Assembly (NCBI RefSeq): GCF_016901995.1
Contig: NZ_JACJLE010000004.1
Location: forward strand, 38,745-102,744
Source: Bacteroides caecigallinarum
Lineage (GTDB): Bacteria; Bacteroidota; Bacteroidia; Bacteroidales; Bacteroidaceae
Reading direction: 5' to 3'
Length of the DNA stretch: 64,000 nt
Part shown: positions 8,966 to 17,224 of the stretch, piece after piece
Layout: every line of letters starts with the position of its first letter
Numbering within the stretch: the first letter of the stretch is position 1
Notes under the pieces: generated by a model
What the model was told of the DNA's origin: nothing
The model's database searches: none
What the model saw: the letters and a program-made list of their open reading frames with translations, nothing else
Made by a program: the position numbers and the translations under genes

Positions 8966-10250
8966 GACGGTAGGTGAGTGCTGCCTGCACGCTTCCTCTT
9001 ACGAACAGATATAATATGAATGCCATCCATAGTGAATGATTTCCAAGCGTACTGTCCGATATATAATAAGTAGAGAAAAATGCAACGGAAGCCACGAATA
9101 TAGAGCGCAGCATTATGCCTGTTGCCGTGGCTCCTATACATATACCGTCGAGGATGAACGCCATAAATCCGGCAAAAGGTATTGCCAGTACCCAATAGTA
9201 ATATTCGGATGAGTTTTTTATTACATCCGTGTCGTCAGTGAGTAGCTGCAGGAAATCTTTTCCACCTATACTATATAATAATGTAAAGAATACTGCAACA
9301 CCTGTTCCCCAGTAAATTAGGTGTTTTATAGTCTGTCGTAGAAGTGCGTTGTTGCGGCTGCCTACATGCTTGCCTACCAAAGCTTCTCCTGCATATGCAA
9401 ATCCGTCCATTATGTACGAGAAAATTGTAAACAGCTGCATCTGCAGAGTGTTTACTGCCAGAGTAGTATCTCCGTATGCCGCTCCGGACGATGTGAAAAA
9501 TACTGTAACAGCCACTATGCATAATGTTCGGAAAAATATATCTCTGTTTACTTTAAAGAAAACCGACATGCTCTTCCTGTTGAATACATTGGCTGGAGAT
9601 ATGTTCCATGTATATTTTTGAGTGTATTTTAATCCCAAGAGTATAGCCATCAACAATCCGGCATATTGGGCAATCAGTGTTCCGTATGCCACACCCTCAA
9701 TTTTCATTCCCATTTCTTTTACAAAGAAAAGACTTGCTGCAATGTTTATGATGTTCTGTGTTATGGCTATGAACATTGGGTACTTGGAGTTCTGCATTCC
9801 AAGAAACCATCCTGTGAAACTGTATAGTCCCAATACAGCCGGAGCTCCCCAGATACATATATGGAAATATTCCGACGCATATGTCTTTACCTCAGTGCTG
9901 GTGTCGATAAAAAGAAATGCTATGCTGACAATGAGTGTTTGTAGCATAATAAGTATGGATGCCAGCAGAACGCTTATCCCCATCGAACGCAGCAGTATAT
10001 TACGGCATTCATTATCATTCCTGCTTCCATATGCCTGTGAAGTCATGCCTCCGGTTCCCATTCTCAGAAATCCGAAAATCCAGTAAATCATATTGAACAG
10101 CATACCTCCCACGGCTATGGCACCTATGTATGCCACATCACCCAAATGCCCGGTTATGGTTACATCTACCAGTCCCAGCAGCGGTACTGTGATGTTCGAG
10201 ATAATTGATGGTATGGCTATCTGCAGAATTTCCTTGTTTGTCTGGTTCAT
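8937..10250 (-). CDS. MATE family efflux transporter (DinF-like)
   Basis: A 437-residue polytopic inner membrane protein with about 12 hydrophobic segments in two homologous halves, as in Na+- or H+-driven multidrug and toxin extrusion carriers. The N-terminal segment IAIPSIISNITVPLLGLVDV with TGHLGDVAYIGA is typical of the DinF branch. The substrate cannot be told from sequence. The ATG at 10250 leaves 18 bases to the stop of birA upstream, so birA and this gene may be co-transcribed. The 3' end overlaps the helicase gene by 29 bases. Confidence 0.9.
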   Translation of the reverse strand: MNQTNKEILQIAIPSIISNITVPLLGLVDVTITGHLGDVAYIGAIAVGGMLFNMIYWIFGFLRMGTGGMTSQAYGSRNDNECRNILLRSMGISVLLASILIMLQTLIVSIAFLFIDTSTEVKTYASEYFHICIWGAPAVLGLYSFTGWFLGMQNSKYPMFIAITQNIINIAASLFFVKEMGMKIEGVAYGTLIAQYAGLLMAILLGLKYTQKYTWNISPANVFNRKSMSVFFKVNRDIFFRTLCIVAVTVFFTSSGAAYGDTTLAVNTLQMQLFTIFSYIMDGFAYAGEALVGKHVGSRNNALLRQTIKHLIYWGTGVAVFFTLLYSIGGKDFLQLLTDDTDVIKNSSEYYYWVLAIPFAGFMAFILDGICIGATATGIMLRSIFVASVAFFSTYYISDSTLGNHSLWMAFILYLFVRGSVQAALTYRLIQSDFRAS

Positions 10251-10268
10251 GTTCCTGTGTTTGGTATA

Positions 10269-11006
10269 TTATATAATATATGACACTTCCTTAAACAGAT
10301 ATTTCCTAACGTTTCCTTCTCTGTCTTTAAGTACGAAGCGTCCGTCTTTCTCTATATCCTCTATGGTAGCGTCAAATGTTCCGTTGTCATCTTTATATTT
10401 ATGGAAACCGTCTTTTCTGTATATGGCATCAAAATATTTTTTTCGGATAATATCACTTTCTCCATTCTCGTACATATGATAGTAACCGCTTGCCGAATTC
10501 ATTATTTTGTGAAGCACGGCCTCAATATCATATTCCTGTCCTGTAATCTGTGATAGAGAGACAGGATTAGGGGCGTCACTTCTGAAAATTTTCTGATTCA
10601 GATTTACACCTGTTCCCGAAATGGATCGTTCTATGTTCATACCGCTCAAGTCGTTTTCTATTAATGTTCCGCAAATCTTCTTGTCCATCCAATAAATGTC
10701 GTTGGGCCATTTTATGCTTATTCCGTCAGTGAATTCCGACAGAGTGTCGAACAACGCAAGAGCGGTAATCTGCAGCAGTATGAAATGTTCTCTGGCAGGC
10801 AGTTCCTTCGGGAAAACCACAAAGCTGAACAGCAGATTCTTTCCGTCTTCCGATTCCCACTTGTTCCCTCGCTGTCCCCTGCCGTCGGTCTGAAAAGATG
10901 AATATACAGATGTAAGGTCTTCTGTGTAACCTTTTGAACAAATATCAGCCAGGCTTACATTAGTAGAAATCGTCTGTGGTATATATATAGGTTTAGGATA
11001 ATTCAT
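10269..11006 (-). CDS. birA: Biotin--[acetyl-CoA carboxylase] ligase (single-domain BirA)
   Basis: A 245-residue biotin protein ligase that activates biotin to biotinyl-AMP and attaches it to the lysine of biotin carboxyl carrier protein. The biotin/AMP loop GRGQRGNKW (42-50) and KWPNDIY (99-105) with GTLIE just after (113-117) are clear. The enzyme lacks the N-terminal helix-turn-helix of the E. coli type, so it should not be a repressor. It sits between yraN (27 bases upstream) and the MATE gene, all on the minus strand, in a probable operon. Confidence 0.92.
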   Translation of the reverse strand: MNYPKPIYIPQTISTNVSLADICSKGYTEDLTSVYSSFQTDGRGQRGNKWESEDGKNLLFSFVVFPKELPAREHFILLQITALALFDTLSEFTDGISIKWPNDIYWMDKKICGTLIENDLSGMNIERSISGTGVNLNQKIFRSDAPNPVSLSQITGQEYDIEAVLHKIMNSASGYYHMYENGESDIIRKKYFDAIYRKDGFHKYKDDNGTFDATIEDIEKDGRFVLKDREGNVRKYLFKEVSYII

Positions 11007-11033
11007 TTTAAATCTTTAATTAATGTATTGTTT

Positions 11034-11399
11034 TTACCATACAGGAGAAATAAAGGCGTCCTCAATATGTTTTATCTTGAAATTTCCGTCTTGTCCGGTT
11101 ATGGATATAATGTCGAACCTTACATTAAGGTCAATCATATTCTTCTTTATATACACATCCGCGGCATTGATGATTCTCCTTATCTTTTTGTCGGACACTG
11201 TATATTCAGGCTCACCATAGGCATCGGTACTTCTTGTCCTTATTTCAGCAATAATCAGGCAGTTGTCTTTTCTGGCTATTATGTCCAGTTCCAGTTTTCT
11301 CCATGTCCAGTTTCTTTCCAATATTTCATATCCTTTTTCCTGAAGGAAATGGCATGCTATGTCTTCTCCTGTTTTTCCTAAAATATTATGTTGAGCCAT
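11034..11399 (-). CDS. yraN: YraN/UPF0102 family nuclease-fold protein
   Basis: A 121-residue protein of the UPF0102 family, which has the restriction-endonuclease-like fold; its cellular role is not settled. Visible family landmarks are the N-terminal LGKTGEDIACHFLQEKGYEI, then WRKLELDIIARKD with the conserved D, and AEIRTRST, corresponding to the D...ExK active-site pattern although the usual E-V-K reads E-I-R. In a run of minus-strand genes with birA and MATE. A -7 box lies 14 bases upstream of the ATG. Confidence 0.88.
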   Translation of the reverse strand: MAQHNILGKTGEDIACHFLQEKGYEILERNWTWRKLELDIIARKDNCLIIAEIRTRSTDAYGEPEYTVSDKKIRRIINAADVYIKKNMIDLNVRFDIISITGQDGNFKIKHIEDAFISPVW

Positions 11400-11413
11400 T
11401 TTGTCATTTTTTG

Positions 11414-11421
11414 CAAAAATA
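11414..11421 (-). promoter_or_regulatory. -7 box for yraN-birA-MATE
   Basis: TATTTTTG on the minus strand, 14 bases before the yraN ATG; matches TAnnTTTG. Confidence 0.5.
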
Positions 11422-11456
11422 CTTATTTATTTTTTCTTAATTAACCGGAAGTAGAT

Positions 11457-11464
11457 TAATTTTG
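11457..11464 (+). promoter_or_regulatory. -7 box for the small basic protein and tadA
   Basis: TAATTTTG matches TAnnTTTG, but it ends only 8 bases before the ATG at 11473, so the transcript would be leaderless or the true start is further in (Met22 at 11536). Confidence 0.45.
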
Positions 11465-11472
11465 CACATTGA

Positions 11473-11706
11473 ATGATAGCAAAAGGTAAAACAAGAAAGA
11501 GAGTCCCGTCATCTGTTCCACCACGCAAGCAGCGTATGGTATGTCTGATGAGTGAAGAAGAAATCCGCATAGTAGATTGTTATCTCAAGAAATATAAGAT
11601 AACAAACAAGGCGAGATGGCTTCGTGAGACCGTATTGTCTCATATCCATCAGCAGTTGGACGATGATTATCCTACTCTTTTCAATGAACACGAAATGCGC
11701 AGATAG
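11473..11706 (+). CDS. Small basic protein with ribbon-helix-helix-like pattern
   Basis: A 77-residue protein I do not recognise by name. After a basic N-terminal tail (KGKTRKRVPSSVPPRKQR) comes a short strand (RMVCLMS, about 21-27), a helix (EEEIRIVDCYLKKY) and a second helix (NKARWLRETVLSHIHQQL), the strand-helix-helix order of ribbon-helix-helix DNA-binding proteins such as MobC-like factors. That fold is my inference. The stop codon is 3 bases from the tadA ATG, so the two are surely co-transcribed. The start may be Met1 or Met22, because the predicted -7 box is very close to Met1. Confidence 0.65.
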   Translation: MIAKGKTRKRVPSSVPPRKQRMVCLMSEEEIRIVDCYLKKYKITNKARWLRETVLSHIHQQLDDDYPTLFNEHEMRR

Positions 11707-11709
11707 TAT

Positions 11710-12144
11710 ATGGCAGACGATAAATTCTATATGAAGCAGGCCCTTGCTGAGGCTGAACGCGCGGCAGAGAGGGGAGAGGTTCCGGTGGGAGCCGTAGTGG
11801 TTTGTCGTGACCGTATAATAGCCCGTGCGCATAACTTGACTGAAACACTGAATGATGTTACTGCTCATGCCGAGATGCAGGCTATAACGGCTGCAGAGAA
11901 TGCTTTGGGAGCAAAGTATCTGAATGACTGTACACTGTATGTCACTGTTGAACCGTGTGTGATGTGTGCCGGTGCTATAGCATGGTCGCAACTCGGAAAA
12001 TTGGTTTATGGAGCTTCTGACGATAAGCGTGGTTTCATGAAATATGCTCCTGATGCTCTTCATCCCAAGACTGTTCTTCTTTCAGGCGTTATGGCTGATG
12101 AGTGTGGGCAGTTGATGAAGGATTTCTTTAAAAAACGCAGATAA
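11710..12144 (+). CDS. tadA: tRNA-adenosine(34) deaminase / nucleoside deaminase
   Basis: A 144-residue zinc-dependent deaminase. The zinc and catalytic motifs HAE (53-55) and PCVMC (82-86) are complete, and VPVGAVVV and HN (41-42) match the TadA branch that converts A34 to inosine in tRNA-Arg(ACG). Length is typical. Guanine deaminases share the fold, but the C-terminal helix LMKDFFKKRR fits TadA. Preceded at 3 bases by the ribbon-helix-helix-like gene. Next downstream is the first dispersed repeat. Confidence 0.88.
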   Translation: MADDKFYMKQALAEAERAAERGEVPVGAVVVCRDRIIARAHNLTETLNDVTAHAEMQAITAAENALGAKYLNDCTLYVTVEPCVMCAGAIAWSQLGKLVYGASDDKRGFMKYAPDALHPKTVLLSGVMADECGQLMKDFFKKRR

Positions 12145-12199
12145 TTCGTTTCTTTATTTGATTTAGCGATTAGCGCAAATTCTTTTAATATAGTAAAAA

Positions 12200-12334
12200 G
12201 TGACCGCTGTTGTACGGATTTCAACCTTTCTAATGGTCAGAAAAAAGCGTGCGCACATTTCATCTAAAACGTGCGCACGTTTGGAATTGGATGTGCGCCC
12301 GTTTAAAGTGGAACGTGCGCCCGCTTTTAAAACA
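12200..12334 (+). repeat. Dispersed repeat element, copy 1 (47-bp leader plus four 22-bp units)
   Basis: The leader (12200-12246, starting GTGACCGCTGTTGTA) is followed by four units that begin at 12247, 12269, 12291 and 12313, exactly 22 bases apart. Each unit carries a version of the palindrome ACGTGCGCACGT followed by TTT. The same structure, with the same 47-bp leader length, occurs at 33831, and the four units occur again at 63791. It lies in the 394-base gap between tadA and the Kelch/SARP-like regulator. The rest of that gap (12335-12464) is AT-rich with nothing recognisable before the promoter. Confidence 0.9.
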
Positions 12335-12464
12335 TATATTTTTCTATCTGATAACATGAAATAAATAGATGTTGTCAACTAAAGATTTTTAATAAATATG
12401 TTGAGCAATCCGTTATTTTACTCTTAGTTCTTTAATTGATAGCATATCTAAAGTTTTACCTTAA

Positions 12465-12495
12465 TTTGTTTTATGTAGAAAAATAATTATTTTTG
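12465..12495 (+). promoter_or_regulatory. Promoter of the membrane regulator gene
   Basis: TTTG at 12465-12468, a 19-base spacer and TATTTTTG at 12488-12495 give a full match to the Bacteroides -33/-7 consensus, 43 bases before the ATG. It is the best promoter in the window and suggests the regulator is made constitutively. Confidence 0.7.
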
Positions 12496-12538
12496 CCATA
12501 ATTATGCACAATGAAGATTAAAGCTTAAGTTTGAATTT

Positions 12539-15088
12539 ATGATGTCCGTATACAAAAAATATATATTTTTACTCACTTACTTTTTTTTATTTCCAGTTTC
12601 TTCCTATTCTTATGGACTGAGATTTAAAGGATCAAACTATCCTATTGATAAAAGAACATCGTATCGTGTTTTTGATAAAAAGGTGCCTGTTTATAATGAT
12701 TATTTTGATGTACAGTTTGATATGGCATTATATCCTGCCGTTGAAATAGGTTATATTGTAGATATAAGAGGTGATTATAATGAGCAGGCATTTAATCTTT
12801 TTTTTGATATACGTGGAGAAGATGTGTTGTTTCGTTTGAATCAGGAAGGTAAAAGTGTTTTAATAGCTTTGCCGGTCAATAAAGAAGATATGACAAAGAA
12901 CCACTGGTTTAAAGTTAAGATTGCATTTGATTTAAAGCATAATGAGGTTACATTAAAAATACATAACCGTGAAAAAACTTGTTCGGGTGTTTATTTGTCC
13001 AATAGTTTCAAGCCCTCTATCGTTTTTGGCAGAAGTGAGCATATTATAGATATACCTTCTTTTGCCATAAACAGTTTATCTGTTAATGGAGATAAAAAAT
13101 ATATTTTCCCATTGAATGAGGCAGAAGGTGAATCTGTATATGATTCTGTAGGTAAGAGTTATGGAAAAGTTGAAAATCCGGAATGGCTTATAAACGAGGC
13201 TTTTCACTGGAAAAAAGAATATATATTCAGCTCATCGTCTGAGGCTGGTTCTTGCTATGATGAAAATAATAGTATTATATATTATTTTAATAGAGATTCT
13301 ATTTTTTCCTATAATATAGAGAACGGTAGCTATGAAGTTAAGAAAACAAATGGAAGTTGCCCTATGAAATTGTTTCTTGCTAGTGGCTTTTTTGACTCGG
13401 TTAATGAAAAATTATATGTGTATGAGGTTTATCATGAACCACCATATGATAATAACCCTTCTATAGTTAGTCTGGATTTAAAAACTTTAGAGTGGAAGAT
13501 AGAAGGAATGCATCATCTGGATATGCAGTTGCATCATCATGATTCCTATTATGATGTACAGAATGGTTCTTATACCATTTTTGGCGGATTCGGAAATATG
13601 TATTACAGTAACAGGTTCTATAATTTAAGAACAGGTGTTAGGGATAGCTCTTTAAATTTAAAATGGAATGAAATAACCGGTTTGTCGGGTGATAGAATAT
13701 GTCCACGTTATTTTTCATCTGTAGGGTATTCTCCAGAGAATAATTCTATTTATATTTTTGGGGGGATGGGAAATGAAACTGGTGAGCAGATTGTTGGGAA
13801 ACGCTATTTACATGATTTGTATAGGGTTAATTTAAAAGATAATCAAATAAATAAATTATGGGAACTCAATGGCGAACCTAATATTGTTCCCGCACATGGC
13901 ATGACAATATTGGCGGATTCTGTCTTTTATGTTCTTCAATATCGTGAAAGTGTTTCACGTTCACATTTGCATTTATATAAATTTTCTATTAATGATGGTA
14001 TTTATAATGTTTTAGGAGATTCTATTCCTATAATTTCTGATAAAATTACAACAAATGCTCATCTGTATTATAATGAACGAAGAAAACGCTTTTTTGCCAC
14101 AGTTCAGGAATCTTTTGATGATATTTCATCAACGTTTACAATTTATTCATTACTTTATCCCCCAGTCTCCTATTCGACATATGAAAAGGTAAAAAGTAGA
14201 AATAATCTTCCTTATACTTTAATTGGAGGGGCTTTGGGTATTCTCTGTGTATTTGGTTTAGGCTATATAATAAGGAATAAAAGAAAACCCAAAAAATATT
14301 TGAATGAGGAAAGCTGTATCGACGAATTGAAATCCTCAAAGTCTGTTGTGAAAAAAGAAATAGAAGAAAAAGAGGCTCGTAGAACTAATGCTATATATAT
14401 TTTTGGAAACTTTACAGTGTACGACAATAAGGGACGTGATATTTCTTATATGTTTTCTTTACAGATAAAACAATGTTTTTTTCTGATATTATATTATAGT
14501 TCTTTTGAAGGTATTTCTTCGAAAGAACTGAGCGACAGACTATGGCCTGACAAGCCTAAAGATAAGGTGAAAAACTCAAGAGGTGTAGCATTAAATCATT
14601 TAAGGTCTTTGCTTAATGAATTGGATGGTATCATGTTGGTATATGAAAAAGGTTTTTTTAGATTTGTATTGAGTGATACTTTTTATTGTGATTATTTACG
14701 CTGCATGGAACTTATTTCCAATAAATTAGAAAATCCCTTTAGAGAAGAATTTATTAAAATAATAAGTCGTGGTAAGTTTATGACCTTTTTGGACAATCCA
14801 TTATTCGATCATTTTAAAGATGACGTAGAATGTAAGCTTGAGGTTGTAATATTGGAGCAGATGAGAAGTGCTTTTAATAATAATGATTATCATATGACAA
14901 TAAATTTTGCTAAGTCTGAGTTTAATATTGATCCTATAAATGAAGAGGCTTTGTCATGCTGCATTAAATCGTATTTTAATCTAAAACGCGAAAACCTGGC
15001 GATAGTAGAATATCAGAGATTTATGGCAGAATATTTAAAAGGAACAGGAGAAGAATATCCACGTCCGTTTACCGATTTCTGGTGTTGA
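12539..15088 (+). CDS. Membrane-spanning regulator: LamG-like and Kelch sensor, TM helix, SARP-like DNA-binding domain
   Basis: An 849-residue one-component regulator by architecture. Signal peptide about 1-24; a lectin-like (LamG/concanavalin-type) region about 30-215; a Kelch-type propeller about 225-545 with YTIFGGFGNMYYSNRFY and IYIFGGMGNE; one TM helix at about 557-580, then a stop-transfer RNKRKPKK. The cytoplasmic part has an OmpR/SARP-like winged helix (about 617-725, with SSKELSDRLWPDKPKDKVKN) followed by a helical BTAD-like segment to the end. No kinase or receiver domain is present. I infer that glycan binding in the periplasm controls DNA binding inside. It precedes the glycan operon in the same direction, and helically phased repeats sit over that operon's promoter. 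The gene is visibly more AT-rich than the core genes. Confidence 0.8.
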   Translation: MMSVYKKYIFLLTYFFLFPVSSYSYGLRFKGSNYPIDKRTSYRVFDKKVPVYNDYFDVQFDMALYPAVEIGYIVDIRGDYNEQAFNLFFDIRGEDVLFRLNQEGKSVLIALPVNKEDMTKNHWFKVKIAFDLKHNEVTLKIHNREKTCSGVYLSNSFKPSIVFGRSEHIIDIPSFAINSLSVNGDKKYIFPLNEAEGESVYDSVGKSYGKVENPEWLINEAFHWKKEYIFSSSSEAGSCYDENNSIIYYFNRDSIFSYNIENGSYEVKKTNGSCPMKLFLASGFFDSVNEKLYVYEVYHEPPYDNNPSIVSLDLKTLEWKIEGMHHLDMQLHHHDSYYDVQNGSYTIFGGFGNMYYSNRFYNLRTGVRDSSLNLKWNEITGLSGDRICPRYFSSVGYSPENNSIYIFGGMGNETGEQIVGKRYLHDLYRVNLKDNQINKLWELNGEPNIVPAHGMTILADSVFYVLQYRESVSRSHLHLYKFSINDGIYNVLGDSIPIISDKITTNAHLYYNERRKRFFATVQESFDDISSTFTIYSLLYPPVSYSTYEKVKSRNNLPYTLIGGALGILCVFGLGYIIRNKRKPKKYLNEESCIDELKSSKSVVKKEIEEKEARRTNAIYIFGNFTVYDNKGRDISYMFSLQIKQCFFLILYYSSFEGISSKELSDRLWPDKPKDKVKNSRGVALNHLRSLLNELDGIMLVYEKGFFRFVLSDTFYCDYLRCMELISNKLENPFREEFIKIISRGKFMTFLDNPLFDHFKDDVECKLEVVILEQMRSAFNNNDYHMTINFAKSEFNIDPINEEALSCCIKSYFNLKRENLAIVEYQRFMAEYLKGTGEEYPRPFTDFWC

Positions 15089-15161
15089 TCTTTTGTTTTT
15101 GCATAGTAACTAGTATAACTAATCCCATTTTTCTAAGTTTCCATATTAGAATTATTAAATT

Positions 15162-15232
15162 AAGGGTTAATTTGCTGTAGATTAGAACTTTTATGTATCT
15201 TCTAACCTGATTTTAACCCTAAATTTAACCCT
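15162..15232 (+). promoter_or_regulatory. Putative operator: TTAACCCT repeats upstream of the glycan operon
   Basis: TAACC cores at 15203, 15214 and 15226 form three direct copies 11 and 12 bases apart (the last two are TTAACCCT at 15213-15220 and 15225-15232). A fourth, inverted copy AAGGGTTAA is at 15162-15170. The direct copies end 6 bases before the predicted -7 box, where a -33 element would lie. SARP regulators are known to bind direct repeats about 11 bases apart next to the -10 region. Confidence 0.6.
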
Positions 15233-15238
15233 AATTTC

Positions 15239-15247
15239 TAAACTTTG
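15239..15247 (+). promoter_or_regulatory. Variant -7 box of the glycan operon
   Basis: TAAACTTTG, one base longer than TAnnTTTG, 75 bases before the ATG at 15322. No TTTG is present at -33; the repeats occupy that place, as expected for an activator-dependent promoter. Confidence 0.5.
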
Positions 15248-15321
15248 TGTCAGCTTAATGATTAAGTGGCGCGCTTGTTCGTTAATGTGATTATTCATTT
15301 ATTATTAATCAAATTTAAACT

Positions 15322-17163
15322 ATGGAACTTACAAAAATGCGGACTTTTTTCAGTTTTATAGCTGTACTTTTATGTATGGTGTTTATGTTTGGTTCTTGTA
15401 CGGATGATGTTTCCGACAATGAATCTATGTTTTATGGTAAGGTGAAAGGTGTAGTAACGGATGTTTCTTCTATGCCGATAGAAGGGGTTGCTGTGGTTGT
15501 TGATGAATCAGGGTTGAACGCAACTGAAGGTGGTCCAACAGCCGTTACAGATTCTAAGGGAGAGTTTATACTCGAAAATGTTTCAATAGGTACACATATA
15601 ATTACATTTAAGAAAAATGATTATCAGACAGTAAGTATTACTGTAGTGCCTGGCAAGTTTAATAGTGAAAATGTTGCAAATATTTCAGCAGTTATGCAAT
15701 ATGCTGCAGCAGAAATTCGTGGAACAGTTACTGATGCTTCGAATGCAGATTCTCCATTGTCGGGTGTTAAAGTAAGTATAAGTCCTACTGTCTCTGTATT
15801 GACAGATGATAATGGTACATACGTAATAGATAATTTGCCTTTATCAGATTATACGGTTACTTTTGCTAAGGACGGTTTTACTTCAATTACTAAAAATGTA
15901 ACTATAGCTGATTTTAATGACGGTATTGCTGTGGCTGATGCACGAATGGGAGCAACCGAAATTTTACGTGGGTTAACTGCTGAGGATTTGCAGAATGCTG
16001 AAAAATGGTATTACAATGAGTATAGAGGAGGCCGTAATTCAGAACAATATCCTCATTGGGACTGGGCTTGTGATTATATGTGCACATTAGATTTCCGCGG
16101 AGATTGGGAAGAACAGAACGAAGGTACAACACTCAGAATACGAAATGATGAAAGCGACAGGCAAAATCCTGCAGATCTGGAGATGTTTGATTCATTTGTT
16201 TTCGGTAGTAAGCTGATAACCTCTGACAATAATATCATGACACTTCAGGTTCGTACTCATAATGCAGATAATGATTCTCCAACAACATTTGGTGTTCAGG
16301 TAGTTGATTTGTCTGAATCTACTCCGATGGCACAATTGATAGGTGGCATAAAGACTCTTGCATCTGAGGACTATGTTTCGTTTGATTTTGATTTAAGTGC
16401 ATATATAGGTAAGGAAGTAATCATTGCAATAGGTACTTTCCGTGCGCAGACAGGAGATTATTGGAAACAGTTGGTTTTGCGTAGAATAGCTTTTGCAAAA
16501 GAAAAGGTAGAAGGTTGGGGTTGGCTCCCTGGTACAAAAATAGCCGCGTTGGACGGTTGGGAAATGACCGAGGAAATGGTACGTTCTACAATGCCTCAAA
16601 CAAAATCTTCATTTACAGGAATAAGCAGTGTTACTGGCGATCGTGATAATTATGTTGATGCTTATAGAGCATGGCGTGGAACAGGACATTTTGCTGCAGA
16701 ATGGTCTTTTATGCCTGTACAAAAGGACCCGGAAGTATTCCCTAGTGAAGGTTATTTGATAAAGACAAAAGGATCTGATGCTCAAGTAAGTACTACAAAA
16801 CCTCAGTCATATTTCTATGCCAAATTCTCTATTGCTGATGGTTCGAATAAACTGAAGTTTAGTACACGCAATTTTAGTGATAATCCTACATTCTTTAAAA
16901 TTACAGCTATTACTGAAGATATAAATATCAAACATTTGTCACCTGTATCTCATATAGCCAATAGTGCTTCTTCTGATAATGATGGATGCTGGAAGTTTGT
17001 ACATCAGGATGGTGGAGCCGGAAGCCCGGACAAGTATGCTACTTTTGAATATGATTTGTCTGAATTTAACGGACAAAATGTTCTGATTGCAATAGGTGTT
17101 TATAAAGGTGAGTCTAATGGTGATGAGAATAAGTTAGTTCTTCACAGTTTAACCTTAGAATAA
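15322..17163 (+). CDS. Surface lipoprotein with two regulatory-like beta domains and a duplicated C-terminal module
   Basis: A 613-residue lipoprotein, first gene of the glycan operon. The start may be the ATG at 15322 or at 15337 (MRTFFSF). The signal sequence ends at FGSC, giving a lipidated Cys. Two carboxypeptidase-regulatory-like/CNA-B-like beta sandwiches follow (about 38-130 and 133-212; each has DxxGxxxxxN then a phrase such as GFTSITKNVTI). The rest is two related modules of about 190-210 residues: the first ends DYVSFDFDLSAYIGKEVIIAIGTF...LVLRRI, the second YATFEYDLSEFNGQNVLIAIGVY...LVLHSL. These look like carbohydrate-binding jelly rolls. I infer a surface glycan-binding protein; no catalytic site is visible. 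Confidence 0.75.
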   Translation: MELTKMRTFFSFIAVLLCMVFMFGSCTDDVSDNESMFYGKVKGVVTDVSSMPIEGVAVVVDESGLNATEGGPTAVTDSKGEFILENVSIGTHIITFKKNDYQTVSITVVPGKFNSENVANISAVMQYAAAEIRGTVTDASNADSPLSGVKVSISPTVSVLTDDNGTYVIDNLPLSDYTVTFAKDGFTSITKNVTIADFNDGIAVADARMGATEILRGLTAEDLQNAEKWYYNEYRGGRNSEQYPHWDWACDYMCTLDFRGDWEEQNEGTTLRIRNDESDRQNPADLEMFDSFVFGSKLITSDNNIMTLQVRTHNADNDSPTTFGVQVVDLSESTPMAQLIGGIKTLASEDYVSFDFDLSAYIGKEVIIAIGTFRAQTGDYWKQLVLRRIAFAKEKVEGWGWLPGTKIAALDGWEMTEEMVRSTMPQTKSSFTGISSVTGDRDNYVDAYRAWRGTGHFAAEWSFMPVQKDPEVFPSEGYLIKTKGSDAQVSTTKPQSYFYAKFSIADGSNKLKFSTRNFSDNPTFFKITAITEDINIKHLSPVSHIANSASSDNDGCWKFVHQDGGAGSPDKYATFEYDLSEFNGQNVLIAIGVYKGESNGDENKLVLHSLTLE

Positions 17164-17224
17164 TTAAAGAAACTTGTTTCTGTATTCCTTAAATGGAATG
17201 CAGAAACAAAATCAAATCCACAAT

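Noticed and set aside
12163..12378. Minus-strand frame across repeat copy 1 whose translation resembles one at 33767-33955
   Set aside because: The likeness (KRAHVLD..MCARFF) comes from the DNA repeat. The 22-base unit is not a multiple of three, changes between copies are mostly amino-acid-changing, and in copy 3 the frame has a stop.
17174..17224. Earlier TTG/ATG start for the GH76 gene
   Set aside because: It would put a polar stretch (NGMQKQNQIHN) ahead of the lipoprotein signal sequence.
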